NCBI GenBank assembly: GCA_030704615.1
Contig: CM060733.1
Coordinates: forward strand, 69,192,001-69,256,000
Direction of reading: 5' to 3'
DNA length: 64,000 nucleotides
Source: Takakia lepidozioides
Taxonomy: Eukaryota; Streptophyta; Takakiopsida; Takakiales; Takakiaceae
The translations under genes were made by a program, and so were the position numbers. Within the stretch, counting starts at the first letter, position 1, and each line of letters starts with the position of its first letter. Shown in pieces: positions 11,644-23,400 of this stretch. The notes beneath the pieces were generated by a model. The model had not been told where the DNA came from, made no database searches, and saw only the letters and a list, made by a program, of their open reading frames with translations.

Positions 11644-11935
11644 CTAATCATTTTTTTTCCACAGAACCTACGACCAGATTTGAACCGGAGACCTTTCCCT
11701 TGATATCTCTCCCGTTGAGGCTCCAACCATTGTCCTAGGAATGCCCACTTTGCCATTTTTGCTATTTTTGGGGAATTTCCAGCTAAAAGTACTTGGAATT
11801 CCACATCTCTCACACCGCACGCCCGAAAATCATGAGACCAAGCCCGTGCACCCCTCCTCGTCGAGGGCTTTCCAACGGTACCAAGCACCCATGCTGGCCC
11901 GCGGTTTGGGACATCTCAACGTGACAAAACAAAAC
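11644..11935 (-). mobile_element. tRNA-related SINE-like repeat, copy 1
   Basis: Read on the minus strand, the unit starts near a (TTTTG)n-like edge, runs through TGGTACCGTTGGAAAGCCCT and GCGGTGTGAGAGATGTGGAA, and ends in a tRNA-like stretch. In that stretch a T-arm-like hairpin, CCGG / TTCAAAT loop / CTGG, forms a B-box-like GGTTCAAATCTGGTC (plus strand about 11664-11690). It finishes in an A-run (TTTTTTTT on plus, 11651-11658). The B box and repeated boundaries support a tRNA-derived SINE family; an A box is not clear. Confidence 0.5.
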
Positions 11936-12306
11936 AAGCCTCAAATGGCAATTGGCTCTCTTGCTTTGTTTTGGCACAACATAAGGGAAGGTAAGACTAG
12001 GGAGCATGACTCAGCACAACACACCAATCAGCGCCTTGACACGGTGTAAGGTACTTTGACTACATTTTCTCCATTGACTTGCATGTCTCCACAAAGTCTC
12101 TCTCTACAAGAGAGCCAACAAACATCTTGCTTTATAGATTGACTAGGGTAGCCCGTGCCGTTGGCCCAAGTGTCCAGGGTCATCTAAGCCCAAATGCAAT
12201 CTCCTATGCGTTCAAGTGCGTCTCCTATGTCTACGCCCAAGTGTGACCTCCAGGGTAGCTTGTTGGCCCAAGTGTCCAATGTCATCTAAGTCATCTAAGT
12301 CTAATC

Positions 12307-12620
12307 ATTTTTTTTTCTACGGAATCTACGATCTGATTTGAACCGGAGACCTTACCCTTGATATCTCTCCGGTCGAGGCTCCAGCCATTGTCCCAGGAAT
12401 GCCCACTTTGCCATTTTTGCTATTTTTTGTGAATTTCCAGCGACCAAAAGTACTTGGAATTCCGTATCTCCCACATCGCAGGTCCAAAAATCATGAGACC
12501 AAGCCGGTGCACCCCTCCTCGTCGAGGGCTTTCCAACGGGACCAAGCACCAGCGCGGGGGCCTCGCGGTTTGGGACATCTCAACACTACAAAGCAAAACA
12601 AAACAAATAAACAAACAAAC
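12307..12620 (-). mobile_element. tRNA-related SINE-like repeat, copy 2
   Basis: This has the same architecture as the copy at 11644-11935, with a B-box-like segment at about 12325-12345 (slightly diverged: GATCTGATTTGAACCGG on plus) and a (CAAAA)/(CAAA)n-rich edge at 12590-12620. It lies in the left half of the fold-back. Confidence 0.5.
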
Positions 12621-12669
12621 AAATGTCTCGCTTCATATATTGTTGATGATGATATATGTTGGTAGCAAG

Positions 12670-13040
12670 GAATGTAATTAGATAATTTAAAAGCAATAAA
12701 TACATGACGTTTATGGTCCGTGCAATATGCTTCTGTAATGCCACATATGCAACGTTGATGATGAGCATTTGTCCAAACATGGTCTAGTTGAGATCCATAA
12801 ATAGTAATACTAATTGGAAATTGGAGTTGCATGTGAAAAGAAAAACATGAATTTTTGCAATTGTTTTGTTGTTACGGTATTATTTTGTAAAAGATCTACA
12901 TTAAAATCCCCAATTATTATCATTAGGCATGTATGTAGGATATTATCAATGAGCTTTCTGGAAGAAGATAAGAAAATAATAAATTGTAGTGTTGGAGGTT
13001 TATAGACTGCAATAATATGAATTGTTTTTTTGGTATTCAA
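12670..13040 (-). pseudogene. Endonuclease (EEP family) fragment of a transposable element
   Basis: The minus-strand frames read AVYKPPTLQFIIF, then LMIIIGDFNVDLL. After a frame change comes SQLDHVWTNA, then EAYCTDHKRHVFIAFKL. GDFN, LDHVW and TDHK are conserved blocks of the endonuclease-exonuclease-phosphatase domain in non-LTR retrotransposons, and also of the endonuclease carried by some Helentron-type elements. Reverse transcriptase and helicase parts are absent. It occupies the AT-rich core of the fold-back at 10990-15190. Confidence 0.55.
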
Positions 13041-13539
13041 ATTAAATGTTGCAGCTCAGATTCCCGCTTAGCGGTTTTTTGAAGAAATTTGGAAAACAGC
13101 ACGAGTCGCTACAGAGTTTTGCAAAAAATAGCCATACATTATGTCCATCCACTGACATTCATCCAGATCTCTACAATAATCCATTTATATCATCCATATT
13201 TGACAAATTCATCCATAATTTATCTTTTATTTTTGGCGATTTCAATTTGTGACAGAATATTCCATTTTATTTTCTGAGGTCGAAATCTGGCGAAAATTCG
13301 CCAATAAATATTGTTGGTTTTTTCAGTCGACTTCATAAAATTTTATATATGTGTCCATTTCTAAATTAAATAATCTAATAAATTTGTCGAATAAATTATT
13401 TGTATTAACATCCCTCTATTTAGTATCAAATATATCGTTTGCTATCTTTGTATATCGTCTTGTATCATTGTCATCTAAGTCTTGTTGAAAAGGTTCTAAA
13501 ATCACAGTTGAAATGCATGGGAGGTAATCAATTTGTGAA

Positions 13540-13850
13540 GCGAGACGTTTGTTTTGTTTTGTTTTGTTTTGTTTTGTTTTGTCACGTTGAGATGTCCCGA
13601 ACTGCAAGGCCCCAGCCCTGGTGCTTGGTACCGTTGGAAAGCCCTCGACGAGGAGGGGTGCACGGGCTTGGTCTCAGGATTTTTGGACATGCGGTGTGGG
13701 AGATGGAGAATTCCAAGTACTTTTGATCACTGGAAATTCACAAAAAATAGCAAAAATTCCTGGACAATGGTTGGAGCCTCGACGGGAGAGATATCAAGGG
13801 AAAGGTCTCCGGTTCAAATCTGGTCGTAGGCTCTGTGGAAAAAAACTGAT
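13540..13850 (+). mobile_element. tRNA-related SINE-like repeat, copy 3
   Basis: This plus-strand copy begins with (TTTTG)n at about 13550-13580, contains the TGGTACCGTTGGAAAGCCCT block, the B-box-like GGTTCAAATCTGGTC near 13812-13826, and ends in an A-run near 13840. It is the reverse-complement partner of the copy at 12307-12620 in the fold-back. Confidence 0.55.
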
Positions 13851-14124
13851 TAGACTTGAATGACTTAGATGACATTGGACACTTGGGCCAACGGCACAGG
13901 CTATCCTAGGGCCTAGAGGCACATAGGAGACGCACTTGGATACACAGGAAATTGCACTTGGGCTTACATGACAGTGGACAATTGGGGCTCTACATGGGAG
14001 ATGCACTTGGATACATGAATAGAAGATTGCACTTGGATACATAGGAAATTACACTTGGTCTTAGATTTCAATTCTTCACATATGGGGCAATCGGCATAGG
14101 CTACTCTAGAGGTCGCACTTGTGC

Positions 14125-14310
14125 CTCGAGCGGTGTGAGAGATGTGGAATTCCAAGTACTTTTGGTCGCTGGAAATTCCCCCAAAATAGCAAAAATGGCA
14201 AAGTGGGCATTCCTTGGACAATGGTTGGAGCCTCGACGGGAGAGATATCAAGGGAAAGGTCTCCGGTTCAAATCTAGTCGTAGGTTCTGTGGAAAAAAAA
14301 TGATTAGATA
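14125..14310 (+). mobile_element. tRNA-related SINE-like repeat, copy 4 (5'-truncated)
   Basis: The copy starts inside the element at GCGGTGTGAGAGATGTGGAA, includes the tRNA-like stretch TGGTTGGAGCCTCGACGGGA and the B-box-like GGTTCAAATCTAGTC, and ends in an A-run at 14292-14299. Confidence 0.5.
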
Positions 14311-15373
14311 TGGCTTGTTTCATATATTGATGCACTTGGACTTAGATGACATTGGACACTTGGGCCAACTGCACAGGCTATCCTAGGGACGCCCATCGCC
14401 GCAGCAGCTCGTTGCCTCGGGGTGGTATAGTATAAGGACGAGATGCGGCGCCTCCGTCTCCTCTTCGCAACGGGAGTCTCCAGGGTGTAGAGACTAGAGA
14501 CGTGTTAAGTGCTAGTGTAGTTTGTGTGTGTTTGTTTGGGGGAGTGGAAGGCAAGGGATAATGTGCAAGTATACTAGATTACGTTAGTGTAGTAATGATA
14601 TCAATAATGATTGGATATATTACTACTCAATAAATTCATGGAAAAAGAAAGTGGGGCCTTGACATGGGAGACGTACTTGGATACGTAGGAGATTCCACTT
14701 GGGATTAGATAACACTCGACACTTGGGCCTCTACATGGGAGATACACTTGGATACATGAATAGAAGATTGCACTTGGGCTTACATTGGCCTCGACATAGG
14801 AGACGCACTTGGATACATAAGAAATTGCACTTGGTCTTAGATTTTCAATTCTTCACACTGGGCCAACAACATAGGCTACACTAGAGGTCGCACTTGTGCC
14901 TCGACATAGGAGATGCACTGGGATACATAGAAGATCTTACACTTGGGGGCTTAGATGACACTGGATACTTGGGCCAACGGCAGATGCTACCCTAGAGGTT
15001 GCATTTGGGCCTCGACATAGGAGACGCACTTGGATACATCGAGATTGCACACTAGGCTTAGATGGACCTCGACATGGGAGACGCACATGGGAGATGCCTT
15101 TGGATACATAGGAGACACACTTGGATACATAGGAGATTGCACTTGGGCTTAGATGACACTTGGGCCAACGACGCAGGCTACCCTAGTGGATAATGAAAAC
15201 GACATACTGCTTGATTTTTTTTCGTACATGTTTGTTTGTGTCGATGAATATAGATCATCATGAGTTAGAATTGTAAATTATAATGATATTATAATATATA
15301 TGATAAAGAATAATAAAAACCTTAAGAGGATATAAAATATACAAAAAAAAAACTAAATTTTATAATATCTTAA

Positions 15374-15680
15374 AATATAACATAATCTGTTATTTATTAA
15401 TAACCTTCAAGTATCTATTATCCTAGGTAAAGGTTCATTTAGAGTAGGTGTTATTTGGAGAAGGCCACTAGTATACTCACCATGAAATATTACCCTTTAA
15501 TATATATATATATATACAATTATTTATTAATAACATTCAAGTATCTATTATCCCAGGAGAGGTTCATTTAGTGCAGGTGTAATCTGGGGAAGGCCACTAT
15601 AGTATCCTCACACCTTGAAATATTATCAATTTATATATATATTCAGTTATTTATTAAGAACCTTCAAGTATCTATTATAC
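15374..15680. repeat. Two and a half tandem copies, about 135-bp period, AT-rich
   Basis: The block TTATTTATTAATAACCTTCA followed by AAGTATCTATTATCC and GGTTCATTTAG recurs near 15390, 15522 and, partly, 15645. (TA)n tracts separate the copies. The region 15190-15373 before it is AT-rich and featureless, and 15690-16230 shows no gene. Confidence 0.75.
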
Positions 15681-16339
15681 AATATTTTCATGGCGGTCTT
15701 CACAGCTTTGAGAGTCGAGACTGAAAGGACAGAATAACCTGAAGGGAGGTAGTTCTGTCACATGTATGTAAGGACCTTTGACTTCATCGAACAAGAGCCG
15801 TGCAAGATGGAAGGACATGATGTGAAATCTAAGGTACTGCTCAATGCGATAATGACCGATTGATGAGTAGAGGAAGTGTAAGGCCCTACATAAAGTGTGC
15901 ATTACACGGCGGTGGGTCTGCAACCGTCCATGCCTTCACTGTCAGACTGACCCACATCTCCCATTATTTCAATTCAATATCAACATTTTGGCTCAAATAA
16001 CCATATAATTTACCTCTATCCAGGTAGTTTCGTATCACCCATTTATAGATAGTTCTGACTTATTTTGATGTCAGTGGTCCTCGTTCTTTTCATAATTCGC
16101 AAGTTGCCGGGTGTCATCCGAGAAGAGGTTCATTTAGGGCCGGTGTTATCTTGGAAAGGTGTAACAAGGAGTTGATTTTTTTTTAACACTGATGGGTAGT
16201 CTCCTCTTTATCAGTCTCCTCTTTAGGGATAAGCCAACAAAACAAAACAAACATCTCGCTTCATGTATTGACTAGGGTAGCCTGTGCCGTTGGCCCAAGT
16301 GTCCAGTGTCATCTAAGTCCAAGTGCATCAATATATGAA

Positions 16340-16800
16340 GCAAGCCATATCTAATCATTTTTTTCCCATAGAGCCTATGACCAGATTTGAACCGGAAACC
16401 TTTCCCTTGATTTCTGTCTTGTGGAGGCTCCAATCATTGTCCAGTGACCAAAAGTACTTGAAATTCGTTTTAGCCATACGTATCTCATCATTTTTTTTTT
16501 CCACATAGCCTACTATGACCAGATTTGAACCAGAGACCTTTTCCTTGATATCTCTCTCGTCGAGGCTCCGATCATTGTGCCATGAAAGCCCAATTTCATA
16601 TTTTTTGCGAATTTCCGACGACCAAAAGGACTTGAAATTCCCATCTCCCACACCGCAGGTCCAAAAATCATGAGACCAAGCCCGTGCACCCCTCCTCACC
16701 GAGGGCTTTCCAACGGTACCAAGCACCAAGGCTCAGCCGCGGTTTGGGACATCTCAACGTGACAAAACAAACAAAACAAAACAAACGTCTTGACTCATAT
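16340..16800 (-). mobile_element. tRNA-related SINE-like repeats, tandem pair (copies 5 and 6)
   Basis: Two B-box-like segments (CCAGATTTGAACC on plus) lie at about 16380 and 16520. The second is part of a nearly complete unit whose other edge carries (CAAAA)n at about 16765-16785. The first is truncated at about 16465, where it abuts the second. A further degraded partial unit lies at about 16940-17310. The stretch 16230-16340 repeats the CCCAAGTGTCC blocks of the fold-back. Confidence 0.5.
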
Positions 16801-17477
16801 ATTGATGTATCCAAGTGCATCTCCTATATTGAGGCCCATGTGTGAAGAATAATATATCCAAGTACGACCTCTAGGGTAGCCTATGCTCTTGGCCCAAGTG
16901 TCCACTGTCATCCAAGTCCCAATGCAATCCCCTATGTATCATTGTTCTAACAAAGCCCACTTTGCTAATTTTGCAATCTCCCCTGTCGAGGCTTCATATA
17001 TTGATATATCCACTTTGCTATTTTTCGCGAATTTCCAGCGACTAAAAGTACTTGAAATTCCAAATCTCTCACGTGAAGGGCCAATCGGTGCTCCAGGAAA
17101 GCCCACTTCGCTATTTCCGAGAATTTCTAGTGACACAAAGTACTCAAATCTCCACATCTCCACATCGCCACACTGCGGGTCCAAAAATCATGAGACCAAG
17201 CGGGTGCACCCTTCCTCATCGAGGGCTGTCGAGCGCACCAAGCACCTAGGCTAGGGCCGCGGTTTGGAGATCTCAAGTTTCAACGACGCTACAAAACAAA
17301 ACAAAACAAATCATATATTGATATGCACATAAGATACGCAAATGCAGAATGGCATTCATCCATGGGAGTGGACTGAGAGTGGCTAAGGCTCGTCTCGCAA
17401 ACCAAGAAACAAGAGACCCACGGCTAGGCGAGCTTGGGAGCGGTGCACGCTGGATGCAGGCCTAGCGAAACACATCA

Positions 17478-20400
17478 ATGGAAGCCGCGATGGCGCTGGA
17501 CGTGGGAGTTCTGGATCCTGACCTACTGCAGCTGGCCGATCTGACCCTTCCTTCATCCAAACCTGCCTTGTCCAAGATACGTCTGGATGACCTCTTTGCG
17601 CAATGGCTTTCCCTTCCCGATACTCAGCGGCTGGTACATACGTTTCGCCCCAACTCTCTGCCATCGTCCTGTTTCTCCATCGTTTGAGTATTTCACTGTT
17701 TGAGTCTACCTAAAATGCGAACTATTTGCACTCGTGGGGCATGCACTTGTGGAGCATGTTACGGACCATTACCTTTACTGCGGTGATTCGCTTAAACAGG
17801 TCTCCAGTGCGTCTCTCACATTTCTTCAATGTCTTTAATTTTTTTGCTGGTATCCGTAAACCCCAAGCACCACCCTTCTCTTGCATCATTTTCACTATCT
17901 GTCTGTTTCTCTGGCTGCGACGGCATTCCTCACTCTTTACTATCTTCGCCCGCCTTATGTCCGGACGGACTGTGAAGGGTTGGATTTTGCAATTATGACA
18001 TTAGTTGGTAGTGTCTCTACCTTTAACATTTGCAGTTGGTGTTAAGGACTTCCCTAGGTCTACCTCAGGCCAACCTTGCGAGTTAGACAAGGCGGAAGGT
18101 TGGAAGGCACAGCCTGTTGCGTATATTGGTGATTTTCTTTTCCATGCCTATAGGGCGCTGCGGACTGATGGTCTGTTTTAGTGTCCGTTTGGGCCAGGTA
18201 ATGACATTGCTGGAGGATGCAAAGGCAGGAGTGTTACAGGCAGGGCCAGGCAATGCTGCTGGCACAAGTGCAGCACTGCTGCCATCAGTCTTTCCTGCAG
18301 GAAGTACACCTCCGCTGTCTCCCCGGAGCTCTGGCTCCCCACTGTCCCCCAGGTCACCCATGAGACGCAGTGGTTCTGGACCTAGCTCAGGGTCTCCCTT
18401 GAAGAAATCCAGTGAGCCACTTCAGGAAGTTATTCCTCAGGTACCTCATAGGTTGCCCTTTGACATGTCTGTGAAACCCTAGTAAGATACTCTGCTAGAG
18501 GCAGGCCAAGTGAGGAGTGGTGGTCTAAGATTGTCAATGCATCGGCTAAGCTGCTTGTTTTCTTTATTGGGGGGCTTGGGGTTGGGGGTTGCCTGCAGTT
18601 CTATTTCCCTCATGGACCTCCTGCATCAAGAGAAATTGCGGATCAGTTTTTGGCTCGCATTAATACAATATTTGCCAGTCATTCCGATGGGTTGCCTTTG
18701 TCAGGTTAGTGGCAATGCTTAGGCTTATTCCTCCTAGTGGACAACCGGATGGTGGACATACTTTGTCGTCTTTCACATCTGATCTCTTGCTTAGGGGATG
18801 GCCTTAAACTGTCATTGATTTTCCAACAGCTAGCAATTCATGTGGTATGTTACTTTAAGAGGTGCAAGAAATGGTCCCATTTAGTACTCTTCCCAGGCTT
18901 ATGTTGCTATTGGTTGTCTGAGCTTGGCTGCAGCATTCATGGCAGTCACAAAGGAAATTTGTAAACTGCCATCATTTTTCTCCAGCAGTCTATTCAAAAA
19001 AATTGATGTCAGCAGTACAGGCTTGGTAACAAGGTTTGATTTCAGTCTGCCTGAGTGTCTTCAGACCTTTAGCCTATGTTATTTATGCTTTACCTCGCTG
19101 TACAGTCACCTCTGGCTTTCTTGAAAGCAGTCTGTGCATATCTAGGGCTGGACGGATGTGGGATGCCTTTAGGCTCCTTGGACAACGAGCATATAAATAT
19201 GGAGTTATATGAAAGCAATGTTAGTTCGATCACAGTCATGGAGGATGGGTTCTAGGCCTCCTTTATGGTAGACAAGCCCCTGGGGATGTTTGAACTACAT
19301 TTCCCCATTGCCAATGTCTTTCCCTCTCCAAGTTCCAATGTGACTTCTCCACAAATCGCTCCTCAATCGAGATAGTTTGTTTGGCTCACTGTCTGTTGTT
19401 GAGCTTGGTTTTGTTGCATACCACAGTCCAAAGACTTCATAAACAACCAGGATAATGTCTGACTCTGTGACTCATCCTAATCAGCTGATGCCCGGACACT
19501 GGAGAAGCTGCTTCTGTATTGTTCAGGGCTGCCATCACTTGTAACCTCCAAGTTGAGGCATTCTTATGGTAGCTGGTTTAGTTACCCTCATATTAGGGCA
19601 AACTAGGGGAGTAATGAGTAGGACAAGTCAATTCTGTCTTCGTTGTACTCGTTGGGGAACTTGCTTCAGGCTTCCTGTCCAGATAGGAGGCTGTGATGTA
19701 TTCTTGCAACAATTCTTGGCGACAACTTGAGGTTAAGCTACACAGTGGTCCATGTGTCTATCTGCACTTGTGCATCAGCCCTCATGTTCTTTGCTCAAAG
19801 AATTGTCAAATGCCATTTTAGTTTTTCCATAGGAGCATCTTGGTGGTGTAGTTGGTGAAGACTCTATGGCTCTTGTGGTCCTTGGGTGCTTTGCATATGA
19901 GAACTTCATATACCAGCCAACACCAATGAGCATTTGGATCTAACTTCGTCTGCTGCTGGTGCACTACTGGTGCAGGGAGAGGTTCATAGAGTACTGGGTG
20001 GACCAGAATATGCTGACGGCTGATATTGCAACACGCATCTTTACAGTGTTGAAGCAACCTGACAAAACCTTCCTCACTCAGGTTAGTTTTTATCCTGTTT
20101 GTATATTATGCCATGACATATCAACCCCATTGCTGTCCCCTTGTGATGTGTTTCTAATTCACAAGAGTTATGATGTGTAAGAGGTCAATGAATCACTCCA
20201 GATGGCCCCCCCCGAACAATTGCCATGGACTCACCTCCAACGTAAGTGGGAAATTATAGCTCCTGCATTTCCCTAGGAAGGGAAGGCAGATATTGAATGT
20301 GATGTAGGGTTTGAGTGTGATGGTTTCATGTCCCAGTGAACAGCATGGAGCTACTTGGACTACGACTAACTGTAAACAAATCGCATGGAAAATTTGAGGC

Positions 20401-23400
20401 TGACAGGCTTTTCACTTGCTTAGGGAGTGTATAATTACCTGATGGAAGACCCCCTCTTTAAGTACATGAGGATCCTGTTTATTCCAACAAGTGTTGCCCA
20501 ACTTGAAGCTAAATACTGATGATTCCTCAGGCCAAGGAAGGGGACATTGTCAACTAGTGGCTTGGAAAGGTTATTCACAGACAAGCGATGAATTGTGGTG
20601 GTTGTTCGAGATATTCAGGATAGTGGATTCCCAGGGAGGAAGAAGGGAATGGCAACAGTAGCATAGCATGGCTGTTCAATGAGAATTTGCTGGTACACGT
20701 AGATGATATTGGTGTATGGTTTGCAGGATGATTTTAGGCCCATATTGAGGGAGCTTCTTTTGTCGCATCGTGGCTTGGAGTTTCTTCATGATACACCTGA
20801 GTTTCAAGAGAGATATGGTATGCACGAAGTTTATAGGTTGATTTATCAGGTTCTTATAGTAAGGCAGCGACAGTTCATTTTAGGAAGGTTGCTTTGTCTT
20901 TTCAGTTTCATGCGTGTCCACTTGGGCATCTGATATGATTACTGAAATTAGTCTGCCAATGGGGCTGGACATTTGAGCCATGGAGATTATGTTAGGTCTT
21001 AAAAGCCTTTGATTGCAGCTGTTGAAAAAAGATGTGAGCCTCCTGCATTCATGATGCTTCTGTGAGTTGTCTTAGGGTCATTGTCTGTGTTTTTGGTGCA
21101 TGGGAGTTCCCAATATTTTGATGGCTTGCTTGGAGGCGAGAGTGTGGCAGACCTGTTGGTTGTTATGTGTGAGGTGCTGTGTGGGAGAGAGTTTACTGTT
21201 TAGTATACGGTCCAGAATGTTGGTGGGACTGATGAGCTGGTGTGGGTTACCGAAAATTTCGTATAGGTCTTTGGTACCCCTTTAGTCCGCCTTTTGAAAT
21301 TAGTTGTTGGTGGCTAATCTGTGGTGGTGGTTGTGGATTCAGCGGAGACAGTGGTGTACAGAATATTTTACCATGTAAATAGGGCAGGAAACGGGCGGCT
21401 ACAGCTTAGAGAGATAAAGCGGAGCAACCTAGTCGCTGCTTTGCAACAAGTGGATGAAGAGGAAGACATCAACAGGGTGTTACGGTGTGTAGTGCTCCTC
21501 CCATAGCTTCCCAGTGTCATGTCAATTTCAGAGACTTGTAGAAGGCTTGCTAGTCCTGCATGTGACTTTCGGCTCGAAATAACACCACTGTCTTGCTGTA
21601 CCTGTAGAATAATGACCTGGTTAGACTTTTGGGGTGTGGATGCAAAGTCGTGTGTGCTTTCAATAGGTTGAGGCTTGCACCATTGTTCTTATGTGTACTG
21701 CCACATATGCTTATGTGAGATGTCAGTAGATTCGTACTGATTTATCCTGGTGGAAGTGCCCAGTCTTGTCTCTTGCTCCTGGTAAATGAAGTTTATGTAT
21801 GCATTGCATCCTTTTTCATTATGTGGGCAGCCAATCTGGACACCTTGTGTAACTTTGATGTATGGGCACCAGAAATCTTGAGCCCTCAACATGTCCCATC
21901 TCCAGGCAGAATGCAGAGAACACATGAGTTCCTTCCTGGAGGGATTGGCCTTGGGTGTTGCACTCATACCCCCTTCCCGTTTGATTTTTCGTGTCAACCT
22001 TTGCTGAGATAGTGCAGATGGGCGATTGTGTATGACTAAGAGGACGTGCAAAGTGAGCTGAGGATAATAGCATGGGACAGTGCATGCCATATGGTAGCTT
22101 GTCTATGTAGCTGAAATGTATGTGTGCAGATGGATTGAAGTGTGGGTTAATTGGCAGGTATTTCTCATACGAGCATTTTTATGTGATTTATTGCAAATTC
22201 TGGGAGCTGGATTCCGATCGTGATTTTTTGATAGATAAGGATGACCTCCTTCGGTATGGTAACCATGCTCTTACATACCGCATTGTGGACCGTATTTTTT
22301 CTCAGGTGGGCCTCAGTATTTTGTTGGCATGTCTTCTGTGTTGGGCCCCATCTACCTTCAAGTTCTATTGGTTGCTTTTGATCACTTCATCCTTGCTTAC
22401 ATCATAGCCATGAGCTTGATGTTCGTACAAACATACAGAGCACCTGCATGGGACTACTTTGAGCTTGTGAATGTGTGGAGGACACTTGGGATGAGGTCAT
22501 GGTTCTGTGCTTTTGGCTGGAAGGTGTACTATAAGGAGTGGTTCTCCTTATGTAAATGGGGTGTATGACAGGTTCCAAGGAAGTTCACCAGCAAAGTAGA
22601 GGGGAAGATGGGGTACGAGGATTTTGTGTGGTTTATCCTCTCTGAGGAGGACAAGTCCTATGAACCCAGTCTAGAATATTGGTGCGCTTTCTTCTCCTTC
22701 TGTGTTCATGAAGCCTCGCACCCTGTCCATCCTGTCTTTCCTTCCTCTCCTTCACCATCTCTCTTCTCTCGGTCCCCTTACAAAGGTAGTAACTATTCCC
22801 TATATTTTCGTCCAAGCTGGGCACGGGGTCTATGGCCACAAGGCTACGGCAAACTAAGTCTTATGAGTACATTCTCTTCTCCCGGTCTTGTTCTTGCTGC
22901 TTGATTTGAACCAACTAGATGTAAGTGTGCTTATTTAAACAAGGAAAGGGGAAATATCCCAGAACAAAGTTCATGAAAGAAAATCCTTGTTCAAACTTTG
23001 GCTGATAGTAAATGCTGACCCAGATAGCAATCAGAGAAACATGCCTAACCAGGGGAGATGCCTGAGCTAACCACTTTCCCTCCTAAATCTCCTCTCTCTC
23101 TCTCTCTCTCTCCCTTTTGTTCCCGCTCAAACTGGGCGCGGGGTCAATGGCCACAAGGCTACGGCAAACAACGTCTTATGAGTACAATCTCTCTGCCAAT
23201 AATGTGTGACTGGCAGTGCAATCATAGCCACGTCGCCTTGCATCAAGAGACCCAGTGCCTTTCATCTCCACTGTGCAATGAGCCATTCAACCACAACCCC
23301 TTCATGTGAAATGTGGCAGACATATACAGTAGGTATCAACAAGGTGTCTTGGATGAGATTAAAGCAAGCCCTCAAATTGGAACTTTAGTGTGCATGACCA

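Larger units (their letters stand above)
10990..15190. repeat. Degenerate 4.2-kb fold-back (large inverted repeat)
   Basis: The left half, about 10990-12612, is matched in reverse complement by the right half, about 13540-15190, with the centre near 13.07 kb. Examples: the 'caaggccccactttctttttccatgaatttattgag' region near 11516 pairs with its complement near 14630; the block at 11590-11850 pairs with 14400-14135; the block at 12150-12612 pairs with 13920-13540. The arms consist of short repeats built on the motifs CCCAAGTGTCCAGTGTCATC and TATGTATCCAAGTGCATCTC, plus SINE-like copies. The core at 12620-13540 is AT-rich and unpaired. A GC-rich insert at 14400-14530 has no partner. Confidence 0.7.

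Noticed and set aside
11660-11735. Functional tRNA gene at the B-box-like segments
   Set aside because: No complete cloverleaf or acceptor stem; the segment recurs many times as part of a longer interspersed repeat.
11628-13863. Open frames reading VGKPSTRRGARAWSHDF
   Set aside because: They occur in every copy of the SINE-like repeat in either orientation and represent the repeat, not a gene.
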